Below are positions 43,931 to 51,769 of a stretch of DNA of 64,000 nucleotides, piece by piece. Origin of the DNA: Bacteroidota bacterium (GTDB lineage Bacteria; Bacteroidota; Bacteroidia; Chitinophagales; Chitinophagaceae); contig JAFEAF010000009.1 of NCBI GenBank assembly GCA_018266555.1, forward strand, positions 62,001 through 126,000, written 5' to 3'. The translations under genes and the position numbers were made by a program. How positions within the stretch are numbered: the stretch's first letter is position 1; every line of letters starts with the position of its first letter. The notes below the pieces were generated by a model. The model saw only the letters and a program-made list of their open reading frames with translations. It did no database searches and was not told the origin of the DNA.

Positions 43931-45997
43931 ATGAAAAAAAAGGTCTCCCTTATATTACTTTTTTGTTTTTTCTTTTCAGCTATCCGGTCGCAACAAAATG
44001 TTTCTGCTGATTCTGTCAAAGTGTTGGGAGAAGTTGTACTAAAAGCGTATGAGCAAAACCGCCAACTGAAACAGATTGCCACGGCTGTGAATTATATCAG
44101 TCAACAAGACCTGGAACGTTCAAATGACATGAACATTTTACCGGCATTCAATAATACTCCGGGTGTAAGAATGGAAGAACGTTCGCCAGGGAGTTACCGT
44201 ATAAACATTCGTGGAAGTACTGTTCGTTCTCCATTCGGAGTGCGAAATGTGAAAGTGTACTGGAATGGAATTCCATTTACTGATCCGGGAGGTAATACAT
44301 ATTTGAATCAATTGAGTTACTACAATTTTAATTCCATTGAAATTATAAAAGGCCCTGCCGGAAGTTTATATGGCGCTGGTACCGGAGGTGCCATACTTAT
44401 CAACAGCTTGCCGCCTTTTCAAAAAAAAGAAATTGGATTACATTATCTCTATGGTAGTTTTGGAACAAATAATATAGATGCACAATGGAATGGTGGTACC
44501 GATAAAATAAGGAATATCGTTAATTACTCACACCAGAGTTCCAGCGGCTACAGGGATCATACTGCTTTGCGACGTGATATCGCAACCTGGCAAATGCAGA
44601 TAAAAGCAAATAAGAAAGACCAGCTTAATTTAAATTTTTTGTACGGAGATTTATATTATCAAACACCGGGTGCATTAAATAATACAGAATATACTAATAA
44701 TCCAAAACAGGCAAGGCCTGCAGCAGGCAGTTTTCCAAGCGCTGAAGGAGCTAAAGCTGCTATTTTCCAAAAAACCGGGTTACTCGGTATCTGCAACACT
44801 TATCAATTTACAAACCGTTTTGAAAATACATCGATCCTATACGGAACAGTTTCACATATTACCAATCCCACTTTTAGAAATTACGAAACCCGGCAGGAAC
44901 CTCATTTCGGTGCCAGGACCATTTTTCATTGGACACCCCAAAAAACCAGCGATTTTATACAAATTGTATTCGGGGCTGAAATGCAGCAGGGTTTTTTTAA
45001 TACCAAAGACTTTGGAAACGTAAATGGAAAACCCGATACGATTCAAACAAACGATAATATCAGGAATAGCATTTTATCTTTGTTTGCACAAGCTGACTTC
45101 CGTTTGAAAAATGACTGGGGCATAACTGCAGGTGTAGGCAGCACCGAATCATATATACGGATAACAAGGTTATCTGTTCCATCAGCAGTTCCTCAAAAAA
45201 GAACATACCGTAATGAACTGGCACCACGATTAGCAATATCAAAAAAACTATTTGGAAACTTTTGGATATATGGAAGTATTTCAAAGGGCTTTTCCCCACC
45301 TACGGTTGCAGAAGTATTGCCTTCTACCGGTGTGATCAGCACGAATCTGAATGCTGAAGACGGAGTCAATTATGAAACAGGATTTAAAAGCAGCTGGCTT
45401 CAGCAACGATTATATATTGAAATAAATGCCTTTTATTATGAATTAAAAAATGCAATCGTACAGCGAAGAGACTTCAGCAATGCAGATTACTATACAAATG
45501 CCGGGTCCACCCGTCAAAAAGGAATTGAATCGCAGGCCAGTTACCAGTTTTTTAAAAATCCAAAGTCATTTATCACTTTCGCAAAAACCTGGATCAGTTA
45601 TACACTTTATAATTTCAGGTATCATGATTTCAAACAAATCAGTTCTGATTATTCGGGAAATAAAATCCCAAGCGTAGCTCCTAATACCTTTGCAGCAGGA
45701 GCAGATATTTATATGAAATCCGGCTTATACACAAATCTAACATACTATTATAGTGACCCGGTTCCTTTAAACGATGCCAACACCAGTTTTGCATCGCCTT
45801 ATAATTTACTTGGAGTAAGAATTGGCTGGCAACAAAAAATCAAAAGAAAAAATAAGTTCGAATTATTTACCGGCGTTGACAATATTTTTAATATAACATA
45901 CAGTTTAGGTAATGATATCAATGCGGCCGGTGGCCGCTACTACAATGCTGCTCCGGGAATAAATTATTATATCGGCGCATCGTTTAAAATATTCTGA
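43931..45997 (+). CDS. TonB-dependent outer-membrane receptor
   Basis: Siderophore/metal-type TonB-dependent receptor, 688 residues: signal peptide (ends at about IRSQQ), a TonB box-like LGEVVLKAYE, a plug domain with INIRGSTVRSPFGVRNVKVYWNGIPFTDPGG and IEIIKGPAGSLYGAGTGGAILINS, then a 22-strand-type barrel ending in the aromatic IGASFKIF. The ligand is unknown; the plug is closer to iron-chelate receptors than to SusC, as no N-terminal carboxypeptidase-like domain is present. It lies upstream of the cobalamin riboswitch, so it is not itself under that switch. Confidence 0.93.
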   Translation: MKKKVSLILLFCFFFSAIRSQQNVSADSVKVLGEVVLKAYEQNRQLKQIATAVNYISQQDLERSNDMNILPAFNNTPGVRMEERSPGSYRINIRGSTVRSPFGVRNVKVYWNGIPFTDPGGNTYLNQLSYYNFNSIEIIKGPAGSLYGAGTGGAILINSLPPFQKKEIGLHYLYGSFGTNNIDAQWNGGTDKIRNIVNYSHQSSSGYRDHTALRRDIATWQMQIKANKKDQLNLNFLYGDLYYQTPGALNNTEYTNNPKQARPAAGSFPSAEGAKAAIFQKTGLLGICNTYQFTNRFENTSILYGTVSHITNPTFRNYETRQEPHFGARTIFHWTPQKTSDFIQIVFGAEMQQGFFNTKDFGNVNGKPDTIQTNDNIRNSILSLFAQADFRLKNDWGITAGVGSTESYIRITRLSVPSAVPQKRTYRNELAPRLAISKKLFGNFWIYGSISKGFSPPTVAEVLPSTGVISTNLNAEDGVNYETGFKSSWLQQRLYIEINAFYYELKNAIVQRRDFSNADYYTNAGSTRQKGIESQASYQFFKNPKSFITFAKTWISYTLYNFRYHDFKQISSDYSGNKIPSVAPNTFAAGADIYMKSGLYTNLTYYYSDPVPLNDANTSFASPYNLLGVRIGWQQKIKRKNKFELFTGVDNIFNITYSLGNDINAAGGRYYNAAPGINYYIGASFKIF

Positions 45998-46055
45998 CAT
46001 CCTGTGAACAAATAGATTTTTTTGAATAGACCGGTGACTCCTATTTTTGCAGCGT

Positions 46056-46275
46056 TCTGGTTCCCGATACATCGGGATGAAAAGGGAAGTCCGGTGTACT
46101 TGCCCGCCGTAGGCAAAGAGTCCGGCGCTATCCCCGTAGCTGTAAACAATGCCCAAACCTTAAAAGAGTTTTGGGAAATTTTCTCAAACTACAAACCACT
46201 GTCCCGATATGCAGGGACGGGAAGGAAAGTGAGAAAAGTTGTAAGCCAGAAGACCTGCCAGTACACTAACAATAT
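46056..46275 (+). ncRNA. Cobalamin (adenosylcobalamin-type) riboswitch
   Basis: The conserved blocks occur in the right order: GGTTCCC, AAAGGGAAGTCCGGTG, then after an extra helix (GCCCGCCGTAGGC) GAGTCCGGCGCTATCCCC, GTAGCTGTAA (B12-box core) and finally GCCAGAAGACCTGCC (46245-46259). Peripheral helices TCCCGATACATCGGGA (46062-46077) and GTCCCGATATGCAGGGAC are visible. It precedes a BtuB-like receptor gene, the standard target. Cobalamin binding should lower expression. The expression platform would lie between 46276 and the ATG at 46393; CGCCGGGGCGGC (46329-46340) is a candidate anti-start helix. Confidence 0.93.
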
Positions 46276-46392
46276 TTTCCCTGAGATTCGTCGAAGGGTT
46301 GCTTTCGGGTGAAAAGCGGTAATGTAAACGCCGGGGCGGCATTTATATTTATCATCATTTTCCTGGAAGCAGTCACTAAAAAATTTTCAGAA

Positions 46393-48339
46393 ATGAAAAA
46401 GACATTTTTTATTGTGACTGCTATCATAACCAGCAGTCATCTTTTTGCGCAGCAAGACAGCTCTAAAACATTGGATGAAGTAATTGTTACAGCGAACAAG
46501 TATCCCCAAAAACAAAGCGAAACGGGAAAAGTAATTACGGTGATCAACCAACAACAATTAGAAAAAAGTTCCGGAAAAACATTAGGAGAAGTTTTAAACA
46601 CTGTTTCGGGAGTAACTATTCCCGGTGCAGGAAATGATCTGGGCACGAATCTCACTTTGAATATTCGGGGCGCTTCAGCCGGAAATGCACTTATCCTTGT
46701 TGACGGTATTCCGGTGAACGATCCTTCCACCAATAACAATTATTTCGATTTGAATTATCTTCCTACCGGGCAAATTGAACGAATTGAAATTTTGAAAGGC
46801 GGGCAATCTACGTTGTACGGCTCGGATGCGGTAGCTGGGGTAGTCAATATCATCACTAAAAAAACTGTTAGCAAAAAATTTTCTGCCAATGCCGGGATAA
46901 GTGACGGAAGCTATAACACCTTAAAAGCTATTGCAGGTATTGGTGGTAATACTAAAAAAATAAATTACAATATTCAATATTCCCATATTTCTTCCGATGG
47001 CTTTTCTGCTGCGTATGACTCCTCGGGAAATAAAAATTTTGATAAAGACGGAATCAATGAATATGCCGTGAATGGCAACATCACTTTTAAGCTAAACAAT
47101 AATTTTCGTTTAAAAATTTTCAATAATTACAGTCAATATAAAACCGGGTTAGACGCTTCTGCATTTACTGATGAAAAAGATTATTCTGTTACCACCCGAA
47201 ATCTTCAAAGCGGAGCCGGGTTTATTTATAATCATACTAATGGATCATTACACTTTAATTATGTATTCAATTATGTAAGCCGTGATTACCTTGATGACTC
47301 ATCGTATAAAAGCAATCCTTTTGTTTCGTTTTCAAGAAGCTCCTACATTGGCAGAACCCACTATGCAGAAGTGTATAACAATTGGAAATCCAGAAGCTGG
47401 GAATTCCTGGCAGGCGCAGATTATCGCTTCAACAATACTTTTCAGCAATATTTTTCAACCGGGCCTTTTGGACCTTACGCACCGCCGGTATTAAATCAAA
47501 GAATGTCGCAATTCAGTCCTTATGCCTCGCTTGTCTATAAAAATAAACAGGGATTCAATATCGAATTAGGAGGAAGATGGAATCATCATTCTGAATATGG
47601 AAATAATTACACGTACACATTCAATCCATCTTTTCTTATAAATGATAAAGTAAAACTTTTTGTCAATCTGTACTCGGCATACAAAACACCAACGCTTTAC
47701 CAGTTATTTGATCCATCGGCAGGCAATTCAAAACTGCAGCCCGAAAAAGGAACCATTGAAGAAGCAGGTATTGAAGTTTTCTCAAACAAATCTTTCTTTT
47801 TCAGGGCAACCGGTTTCTACCGCAATACAAAAAACGCAATTCTTTATTCCTTTAATTCTTCTACGTTTGCCAGTTTATACATCAATGCGAGCAGGCAGGA
47901 AAATTATGGAGCTGAATTTGAAACCAAATATCTAACAAAGAAATGGGACTTTAGCCTGAATTACACCTATACAGACGGAAAAACAAAATCAGCTTATGAT
48001 GGCACCGGTGCCCCGGTTGGAAAAGATTCTTCTTATTACAACCTGTATCGCATTCCTAAAAATGCATTTAATTTTTTTGCAGGCTTGCAGGCTACAAAAG
48101 ATTTTTTTGTCAGTACACAACTACATGCAGTAAGTAAACGCAGTGAATTTATATACGGAGCAGCCCCGGAAATTTTAAAATCATACATGACGATTGATTT
48201 ATACGGGGAATATGCCATAACTCAGAATTTCAAATTTTTTATTGATCTGAAAAACCTGGCTAATAAAAAATATTTTGATTTCCTCGGCTACAATGCAGCC
48301 CGTATTAATTTTAATGCCGGGATAAATTTCAAATGGTGA
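46393..48339 (+). CDS. btuB: BtuB-like TonB-dependent receptor (cobalamin uptake)
   Basis: Vitamin B12-type TonB-dependent receptor of about 648 residues. From ATG 46393: signal peptide KKTFFIVTAIITSSHLFAQ, TonB box LDEVIVTANKYPQKQSETG, plug with NIRGASAGNALILVDGIPVNDPSTN and IEILKGGQSTLYGSDAVAGVVNIITK, both BtuB-like, then the barrel, ending NFNAGINFKW. The open frame begins at 46309, but the extra 28 residues overlap the riboswitch leader and carry no signal peptide. Control by the riboswitch just upstream strongly supports the substrate. Confidence 0.93.
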   Translation: MKKTFFIVTAIITSSHLFAQQDSSKTLDEVIVTANKYPQKQSETGKVITVINQQQLEKSSGKTLGEVLNTVSGVTIPGAGNDLGTNLTLNIRGASAGNALILVDGIPVNDPSTNNNYFDLNYLPTGQIERIEILKGGQSTLYGSDAVAGVVNIITKKTVSKKFSANAGISDGSYNTLKAIAGIGGNTKKINYNIQYSHISSDGFSAAYDSSGNKNFDKDGINEYAVNGNITFKLNNNFRLKIFNNYSQYKTGLDASAFTDEKDYSVTTRNLQSGAGFIYNHTNGSLHFNYVFNYVSRDYLDDSSYKSNPFVSFSRSSYIGRTHYAEVYNNWKSRSWEFLAGADYRFNNTFQQYFSTGPFGPYAPPVLNQRMSQFSPYASLVYKNKQGFNIELGGRWNHHSEYGNNYTYTFNPSFLINDKVKLFVNLYSAYKTPTLYQLFDPSAGNSKLQPEKGTIEEAGIEVFSNKSFFFRATGFYRNTKNAILYSFNSSTFASLYINASRQENYGAEFETKYLTKKWDFSLNYTYTDGKTKSAYDGTGAPVGKDSSYYNLYRIPKNAFNFFAGLQATKDFFVSTQLHAVSKRSEFIYGAAPEILKSYMTIDLYGEYAITQNFKFFIDLKNLANKKYFDFLGYNAARINFNAGINFKW

Positions 48340-48378
48340 CACTGGTGAGTCCACTACCTTTGTCGAAAATTATCAACT

Positions 48379-48957
48379 ATGGCTTTCAATTTCGGTGAAT
48401 TACTTACAGTGACGTTCACCCTTTTTGCCGTTATTGATATCGTAGGCTCGGTTCCTATTCTTATTTCATTGAAAGAAAAAATGGGAGGTATCCGGGAATT
48501 AAGAGCCACATTTATTTCCGGGGCATTGATGGTATTGTTTCTTTTTGGAGGTGAAGCATTTCTTAATTTGTTAGGGTTGGATGTAAAATCTTTCGCAGTA
48601 GGTGGTTCTATAGTTATTTTTATTCTTGGCCTGGAAATGGTGCTCGGTGTTGAGTTTTTCAAAAGTGAAAAAAATATTAAGGCGGCAACGGTTGTTCCTA
48701 TAGCATTCCCGCTCATAGCCGGTTCGGGAACTCTGACAACAGTGATGTCCTTAAAAGCAAATTATGGAGAAACTACAATACTGCTTGCCATACTGGCTAA
48801 TCTCATCATTGTATTTATAGTTTTAAAATCATTAAATGCAATTGCAAAGCTGCTCGGTGATGCAGGTTTAATTGCCGTACGAAAATTTTTTGGCGTAATA
48901 TTGCTGGCTATTGCCGTAAAGATCTTTGCCACCAATGCGCATGGACTGATAAAATAG
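48379..48957 (+). CDS. MarC family integral membrane protein
   Basis: Six-helix inner-membrane protein of 192 residues with family signatures TLFAVIDIVGSVPILISLKE, LLGLDVKSFAVGGSIVIFILGLEMVLG and the re-entrant-like IAFPLIAGSGTLTTVMSLKANYGE. MarC proteins were once linked to antibiotic resistance, but a transport substrate has not been shown. It starts 39 bp after btuB on the same strand and might be on the same riboswitch-controlled transcript, though no functional link to B12 is known. Confidence 0.92.
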   Translation: MAFNFGELLTVTFTLFAVIDIVGSVPILISLKEKMGGIRELRATFISGALMVLFLFGGEAFLNLLGLDVKSFAVGGSIVIFILGLEMVLGVEFFKSEKNIKAATVVPIAFPLIAGSGTLTTVMSLKANYGETTILLAILANLIIVFIVLKSLNAIAKLLGDAGLIAVRKFFGVILLAIAVKIFATNAHGLIK

Positions 48958-48983
48958 CTCGTCATAAATGACAGGAAATTTCA

Positions 48984-49048
48984 GGCCTCGTAGTACAATG
49001 CCCGCCCGTACCGAAAGGTACGTTCGGGCGGGGATAGTACGCAAAGTG
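48984..49048 (+). pseudogene. Partial tRNA-Arg copy interrupted by a palindrome
   Basis: GGCCTCGTAGTACAATG (48984-49000) and GATAGTACGCAAAGT (from 49033) match the 5' half of the intact tRNA-Arg at 49095 with only small changes. Between them lies a 32-bp GC-rich palindrome (49001-49032). The palindrome therefore sits in what was the D-loop. Nothing of the anticodon arm or 3' half is recognisable to the right, so this is a fragment. Confidence 0.8.
49001..49032. repeat. GC-rich palindrome inside the partial tRNA copy
   Basis: CCCGCCCG (49001-49008) pairs with CGGGCGGG (49025-49032), and TACC pairs with GGTA around GAAA. The element is 32 bp, and removing it restores a continuous tRNA-like sequence, which marks its exact borders. 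Confidence 0.85.
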
Positions 49049-49094
49049 AGAACGCTTTTTGATATTTGTTTTTTAGTATAATAAAACTGAAACT

Positions 49095-49166
49095 GGTCTC
49101 GTAGTACAATGGATAGTACGCAAGTCTCCGGAACTTGATATCCCAGTTCGATTCTGGGCGAGACTA
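49095..49166 (+). tRNA. tRNA-Arg (anticodon CCG)
   Basis: Folds as a cloverleaf: acceptor GGTCTCG / CGAGACT (ending in a G:U pair at 1-72) with discriminator A, D-arm GTAC..GTAC, anticodon stem CAAGT / ACTTG with loop CTCCGGA (anticodon CCG), and T-arm CCCAG-TTCGATT-CTGGG. No CCA is encoded, as usual in this phylum. A damaged partial copy lies about 50 bp upstream, and a GIY-YIG gene begins 14 bp downstream. Confidence 0.92.
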
Positions 49167-49179
49167 CAAAAAATAATTT

Positions 49180-49422
49180 ATGTCCTTTGCTTATGTCTTG
49201 AAGAGCATTTATCAAAATTTTTATTATAAAGGTCATTGTGAAAATTTAGAAGTAAAGTTGACTCAATACAATTCAGGCATGACTGATTCAATTCGCCCTT
49301 ATATTCCATTTAAATTAGTTTATTCAGAACAATTCCAAACCAGAGAAGAAGCTATTGCAAGAGAAAAATATTTCAAGTCAGCCGCCGGCAGAAGGTTTCT
49401 GAAAAAAAAACTATTCTCATAA
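49180..49422 (+). CDS. Small GIY-YIG nuclease-family protein
   Basis: An 80-residue single-domain protein. It aligns in layout with UvrC/YhbQ-type GIY-YIG domains: AYVLKS (GIY position), FYYKGHCENLEVKLTQYNSG (YIG position and following helix), and the C-terminal EEAIAREKYFKSAAGRRFLKKKL. Key residues are changed: YIG reads YKG, and the arginine normally in the following helix (ERRL) is replaced by EVKL. It may be catalytically altered. It begins only 14 bp after the tRNA-Arg, so it is likely read from the tRNA transcript. Such small genes often lie beside RNA genes in Bacteroidota. Confidence 0.8.
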   Translation: MSFAYVLKSIYQNFYYKGHCENLEVKLTQYNSGMTDSIRPYIPFKLVYSEQFQTREEAIAREKYFKSAAGRRFLKKKLFS

Positions 49423-49428
49423 TACAAT

Positions 49429-49523
49429 GCCTGCCTCTCTGAAGTCAGTCGGACGGGCAGGCCTGACCGAAGTCATTCGGGCGGGTCCGCCCGGCTCATG
49501 CCTGTCGGACAGGGATTCCTGCA
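49429..49523. repeat. Cluster of three GC-rich palindromes
   Basis: Side by side lie CCTGCC...GGGCAGG (49430-49461), CGGGCGG-GT-CCGCCCG (about 49478-49493) and CCTGTC-GGACAGG (49501-49513). Shared words such as GAAGTCAGTCGGACGG and CGAAGTCATTCGGGCGG show that they belong to one group. The stretch is far richer in G+C than its flanks and has no open frame of note. The 130 bp to its right, up to the gene at 49652, hold nothing I can support. Confidence 0.75.
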
Positions 49524-49651
49524 ATGCTACTTTTACTCTGATTCCAGTTCCAAATGGCTTGCTGTTGTAATTTTGATACACTTTTTATTTCTTTTGTAAA
49601 CTTTGGATTTTCAAAAAAATGTTTACCTTCCTCATCTCTTAATTTTTATTT

Positions 49652-50095
49652 ATGGAAAAAACTGAAAAAATAAGCCTCGCTACCGGCAAACCCAGCACTT
49701 TCCTGCTTTTTCCCTGGGGGTTACTTTCTATTATAATTATTTTGGTTTTAAATATTATGCTCAGCGATAGCTGGTTTGGAAAAAACTGGAGTTGGATCAC
49801 CCTTATCCTGATTATTCCAGCAGCAATTCTTGAAAATTTCAAGATCGGATTTACTACCATGCAGGTTATGTTTCTTAAAGTGATTTACTCTCTTCTTTCC
49901 TATTTAATAATAGGTATTGCTTTTGGCGCAGCAATTGTCAACTATTTTCAGAAAGATATGAACATGCAGAAATTAAGACTACCGTGGTATGTATTACTGG
50001 CCCTTGTTATTATGATGTTTATTGATATTGCACAGCTCTTCAGCATGTTGAAAGCCGTCAGAAGATCCTTTATGCAATTTGATCCCGATAGTTAG
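49652..50095 (+). CDS. Four-helix membrane protein of unknown function
   Basis: A 147-residue inner-membrane protein with four hydrophobic segments (about 18-37, 48-62, 72-93 and 111-133), a short polar N-terminus and a basic end (KAVRRSFMQFDPDS). I recognise no domain. It stands alone on the plus strand and converges with crtY, 8 bp between the stops. ATG 49652 is the only good start. A real gene judging by the regular helix pattern. Confidence 0.65.
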   Translation: MEKTEKISLATGKPSTFLLFPWGLLSIIIILVLNIMLSDSWFGKNWSWITLILIIPAAILENFKIGFTTMQVMFLKVIYSLLSYLIIGIAFGAAIVNYFQKDMNMQKLRLPWYVLLALVIMMFIDIAQLFSMLKAVRRSFMQFDPDS

Positions 50096-50103
50096 TTAGG
50101 GCA

Positions 50104-51264
50104 TCAGATTTGTTTCAGCGCAGCTTTAAGGAATGGTATCGTGGGAAGCGTTGAAATGATCTTTAGTTCATCTTTAATAGAACTTTCATTATCTAAAAAC
50201 CTCAGCACCTGCTGAGGTTTGTTTTTTTTAAATAAGAGGCTGAAAATTTTCTCACCGGGAAGTTTATTATGGGAGAGAATATAAAGAAGTGTGTTATCAT
50301 AAAAACGAAATCGTGGAGCTGAAATCGGTTTTTTCAAAAAAGGGTTTCCAAATGAGACGAGCTGCTGCACTAATGCTACAGAATGCTTTTGAATGAACTG
50401 AAACGTATAGCCACTGGATGCTTTCGTCTGGCCACCGGCTGTCCCAATATTTATAATTTTATCTTTTTTTGATGGAGACCGGTAATTAGTCATGGGGATA
50501 ACCCCGAACTCTTCGTCCAGAATTTTATAAGAATCAGTTTTCAAAAACTGACTAATATATTTTTTTAGCCCCTCGTTGTATTGGTTTCGTTCCAACAGGT
50601 GATTGCCGAATAAAGTGAACTCTATTAATGCCTGGGTTGCTGAGAAAGGCATGATATAAACAAAAGCTGTTCCCTGCTCTTGCTTTACCCTAAAATCCAT
50701 GAGCACCGGTTTATCAGTTTCAAAAACCGGGAAATCGGTTTCAATGATCCAACCTTTGAAGTGCTGCAGCAGGTTATATTGTGAAGGTTTCAATACAGGT
50801 CTTTCAATTTGAATACTATTGAAAATGTAATCACCCCTAAACGTTTTACCGTTTACAACTATAGCGCCGTTTGTATCTATTTTTTCAACTTCGCCATAAA
50901 CAATTTCAAAATTTTTATGCTTACCAATAACACCAAAACAATAATTATAAAAATCAATTCCCCTGATCAACTTGTATTCATAAGGGGAAAGTTGCAGAAG
51001 CCGGGAAATTTTTTCTCCATAATACCAGGCCTGATGCCATTGCCGGTACACTATTGATTCAAACAATCCGGGGTTTGTTTCCCAAAAACACCAGGTGCGG
51101 TCATTCATCTTTTTTACATCCCGATCAACAATTAAAATTTTTTTATCAGAAAACCTTCCGGAATGTATCAAATGCACAGCCAGGCTAAGCCCCGCACAAC
51201 CGGCACCTGCAATAATAAAGTCATATTTGAATATAGAGTTCAGAAATGAAAAGTCGGAATTAAT
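50104..51264 (-). CDS. crtY: Lycopene beta-cyclase, start codon not canonical
   Basis: FAD-dependent CrtY-type cyclase that makes the beta-rings of beta-carotene. The dinucleotide motif IIAGAGCAGLSL is encoded just upstream of the first GTG (51177), which therefore cannot be the true start. Later motifs are MNDRTWCFWE and FVYIMPFSATQALIEFTLF, and GTAGGQTKASSGYTF. In the open frame between the last upstream stop (in the crtZ end) and 51177 there is no ATG, GTG or TTG. An ATT at 51264-51262 overlaps the crtZ stop as TAATT, exactly where TAATG is expected; a CTG at 51243 is an alternative. Coordinates use the ATT. Last gene of the carotenoid operon. Confidence 0.85.
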   Translation of the reverse strand: MNSDFSFLNSIFKYDFIIAGAGCAGLSLAVHLIHSGRFSDKKILIVDRDVKKMNDRTWCFWETNPGLFESIVYRQWHQAWYYGEKISRLLQLSPYEYKLIRGIDFYNYCFGVIGKHKNFEIVYGEVEKIDTNGAIVVNGKTFRGDYIFNSIQIERPVLKPSQYNLLQHFKGWIIETDFPVFETDKPVLMDFRVKQEQGTAFVYIMPFSATQALIEFTLFGNHLLERNQYNEGLKKYISQFLKTDSYKILDEEFGVIPMTNYRSPSKKDKIINIGTAGGQTKASSGYTFQFIQKHSVALVQQLVSFGNPFLKKPISAPRFRFYDNTLLYILSHNKLPGEKIFSLLFKKNKPQQVLRFLDNESSIKDELKIISTLPTIPFLKAALKQI

Positions 51265-51767
51265 TAGTCTGGTGCGTAAGCAACTTTTTTTAAACCTGCC
51301 ATCAGTTTTTTATCAGCACGGATTTTTCTCCAATACTTCGCACCCACATACAGCATACCGAAGCTTTCACCTTCATGACGATCAAGATGCTTGTGGTGCA
51401 TTTTATGCGCCCACCGGATAGCTCGTATGTAACCGTTATTACTTTTCGTAAACCATTTAAACCGCTGATGAATGATGACATCATGCACTATGAAATAAGC
51501 AAAACCATAGGTCATAATCCCGAAACCAATGGCCTGCATCCACCATACATGATTGAATGATCCGTAATAAATCAATAAAATACTTGGAATGGCAAAAATG
51601 ATAAAGAATGTATCATTTTTTTCAAAAAACCCGGGCTCCACATTGTGATGATCTTTGTGCAGAAACCAGAGGAAACCATGCATCACAAATTTATGAGTAC
51701 ACCAGGTCACTCCTTCCATAAATACAAAGGTTCCCCCTAAAATCAATATATAAAACACCGTAATCAT
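51264..51767 (-). CDS. crtZ: Beta-carotene hydroxylase (CrtZ-type)
   Basis: Di-iron membrane hydroxylase of the fatty-acid hydroxylase/sterol desaturase superfamily that adds 3-hydroxyl groups to beta-rings, giving zeaxanthin. The histidine clusters are intact: HKFVMH, HKDHH, HDVIIHQR and HKMHHKH. Three to four membrane helices, 167 residues, normal length. It follows idi by 2 bp and runs into crtY. It is confidently placed by both motifs and context. Confidence 0.95.
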   Translation of the reverse strand: MITVFYILILGGTFVFMEGVTWCTHKFVMHGFLWFLHKDHHNVEPGFFEKNDTFFIIFAIPSILLIYYGSFNHVWWMQAIGFGIMTYGFAYFIVHDVIIHQRFKWFTKSNNGYIRAIRWAHKMHHKHLDRHEGESFGMLYVGAKYWRKIRADKKLMAGLKKVAYAPD

Positions 51768-51769
51768 TC

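Noticed and set aside
46022-46312. Rightward 96-codon frame between the two TonB receptors
   Set aside because: It lies entirely on the cobalamin riboswitch; the conserved RNA blocks explain the sequence.
48984-49166. Integration site of a tRNA-targeting genomic island
   Set aside because: Islands usually duplicate the 3' end of a tRNA; here only the 5' half is repeated, and no integrase or island boundary is present.
48868-49236. Leftward 122-codon open frame over the tRNA
   Set aside because: It is antisense to the tRNA-Arg and gives the familiar false peptide SPRIELGYQVPE; it also overlaps marC.
51177-51179. GTG as the crtY start
   Set aside because: It lies after the FAD-binding glycine motif and would produce an inactive protein.
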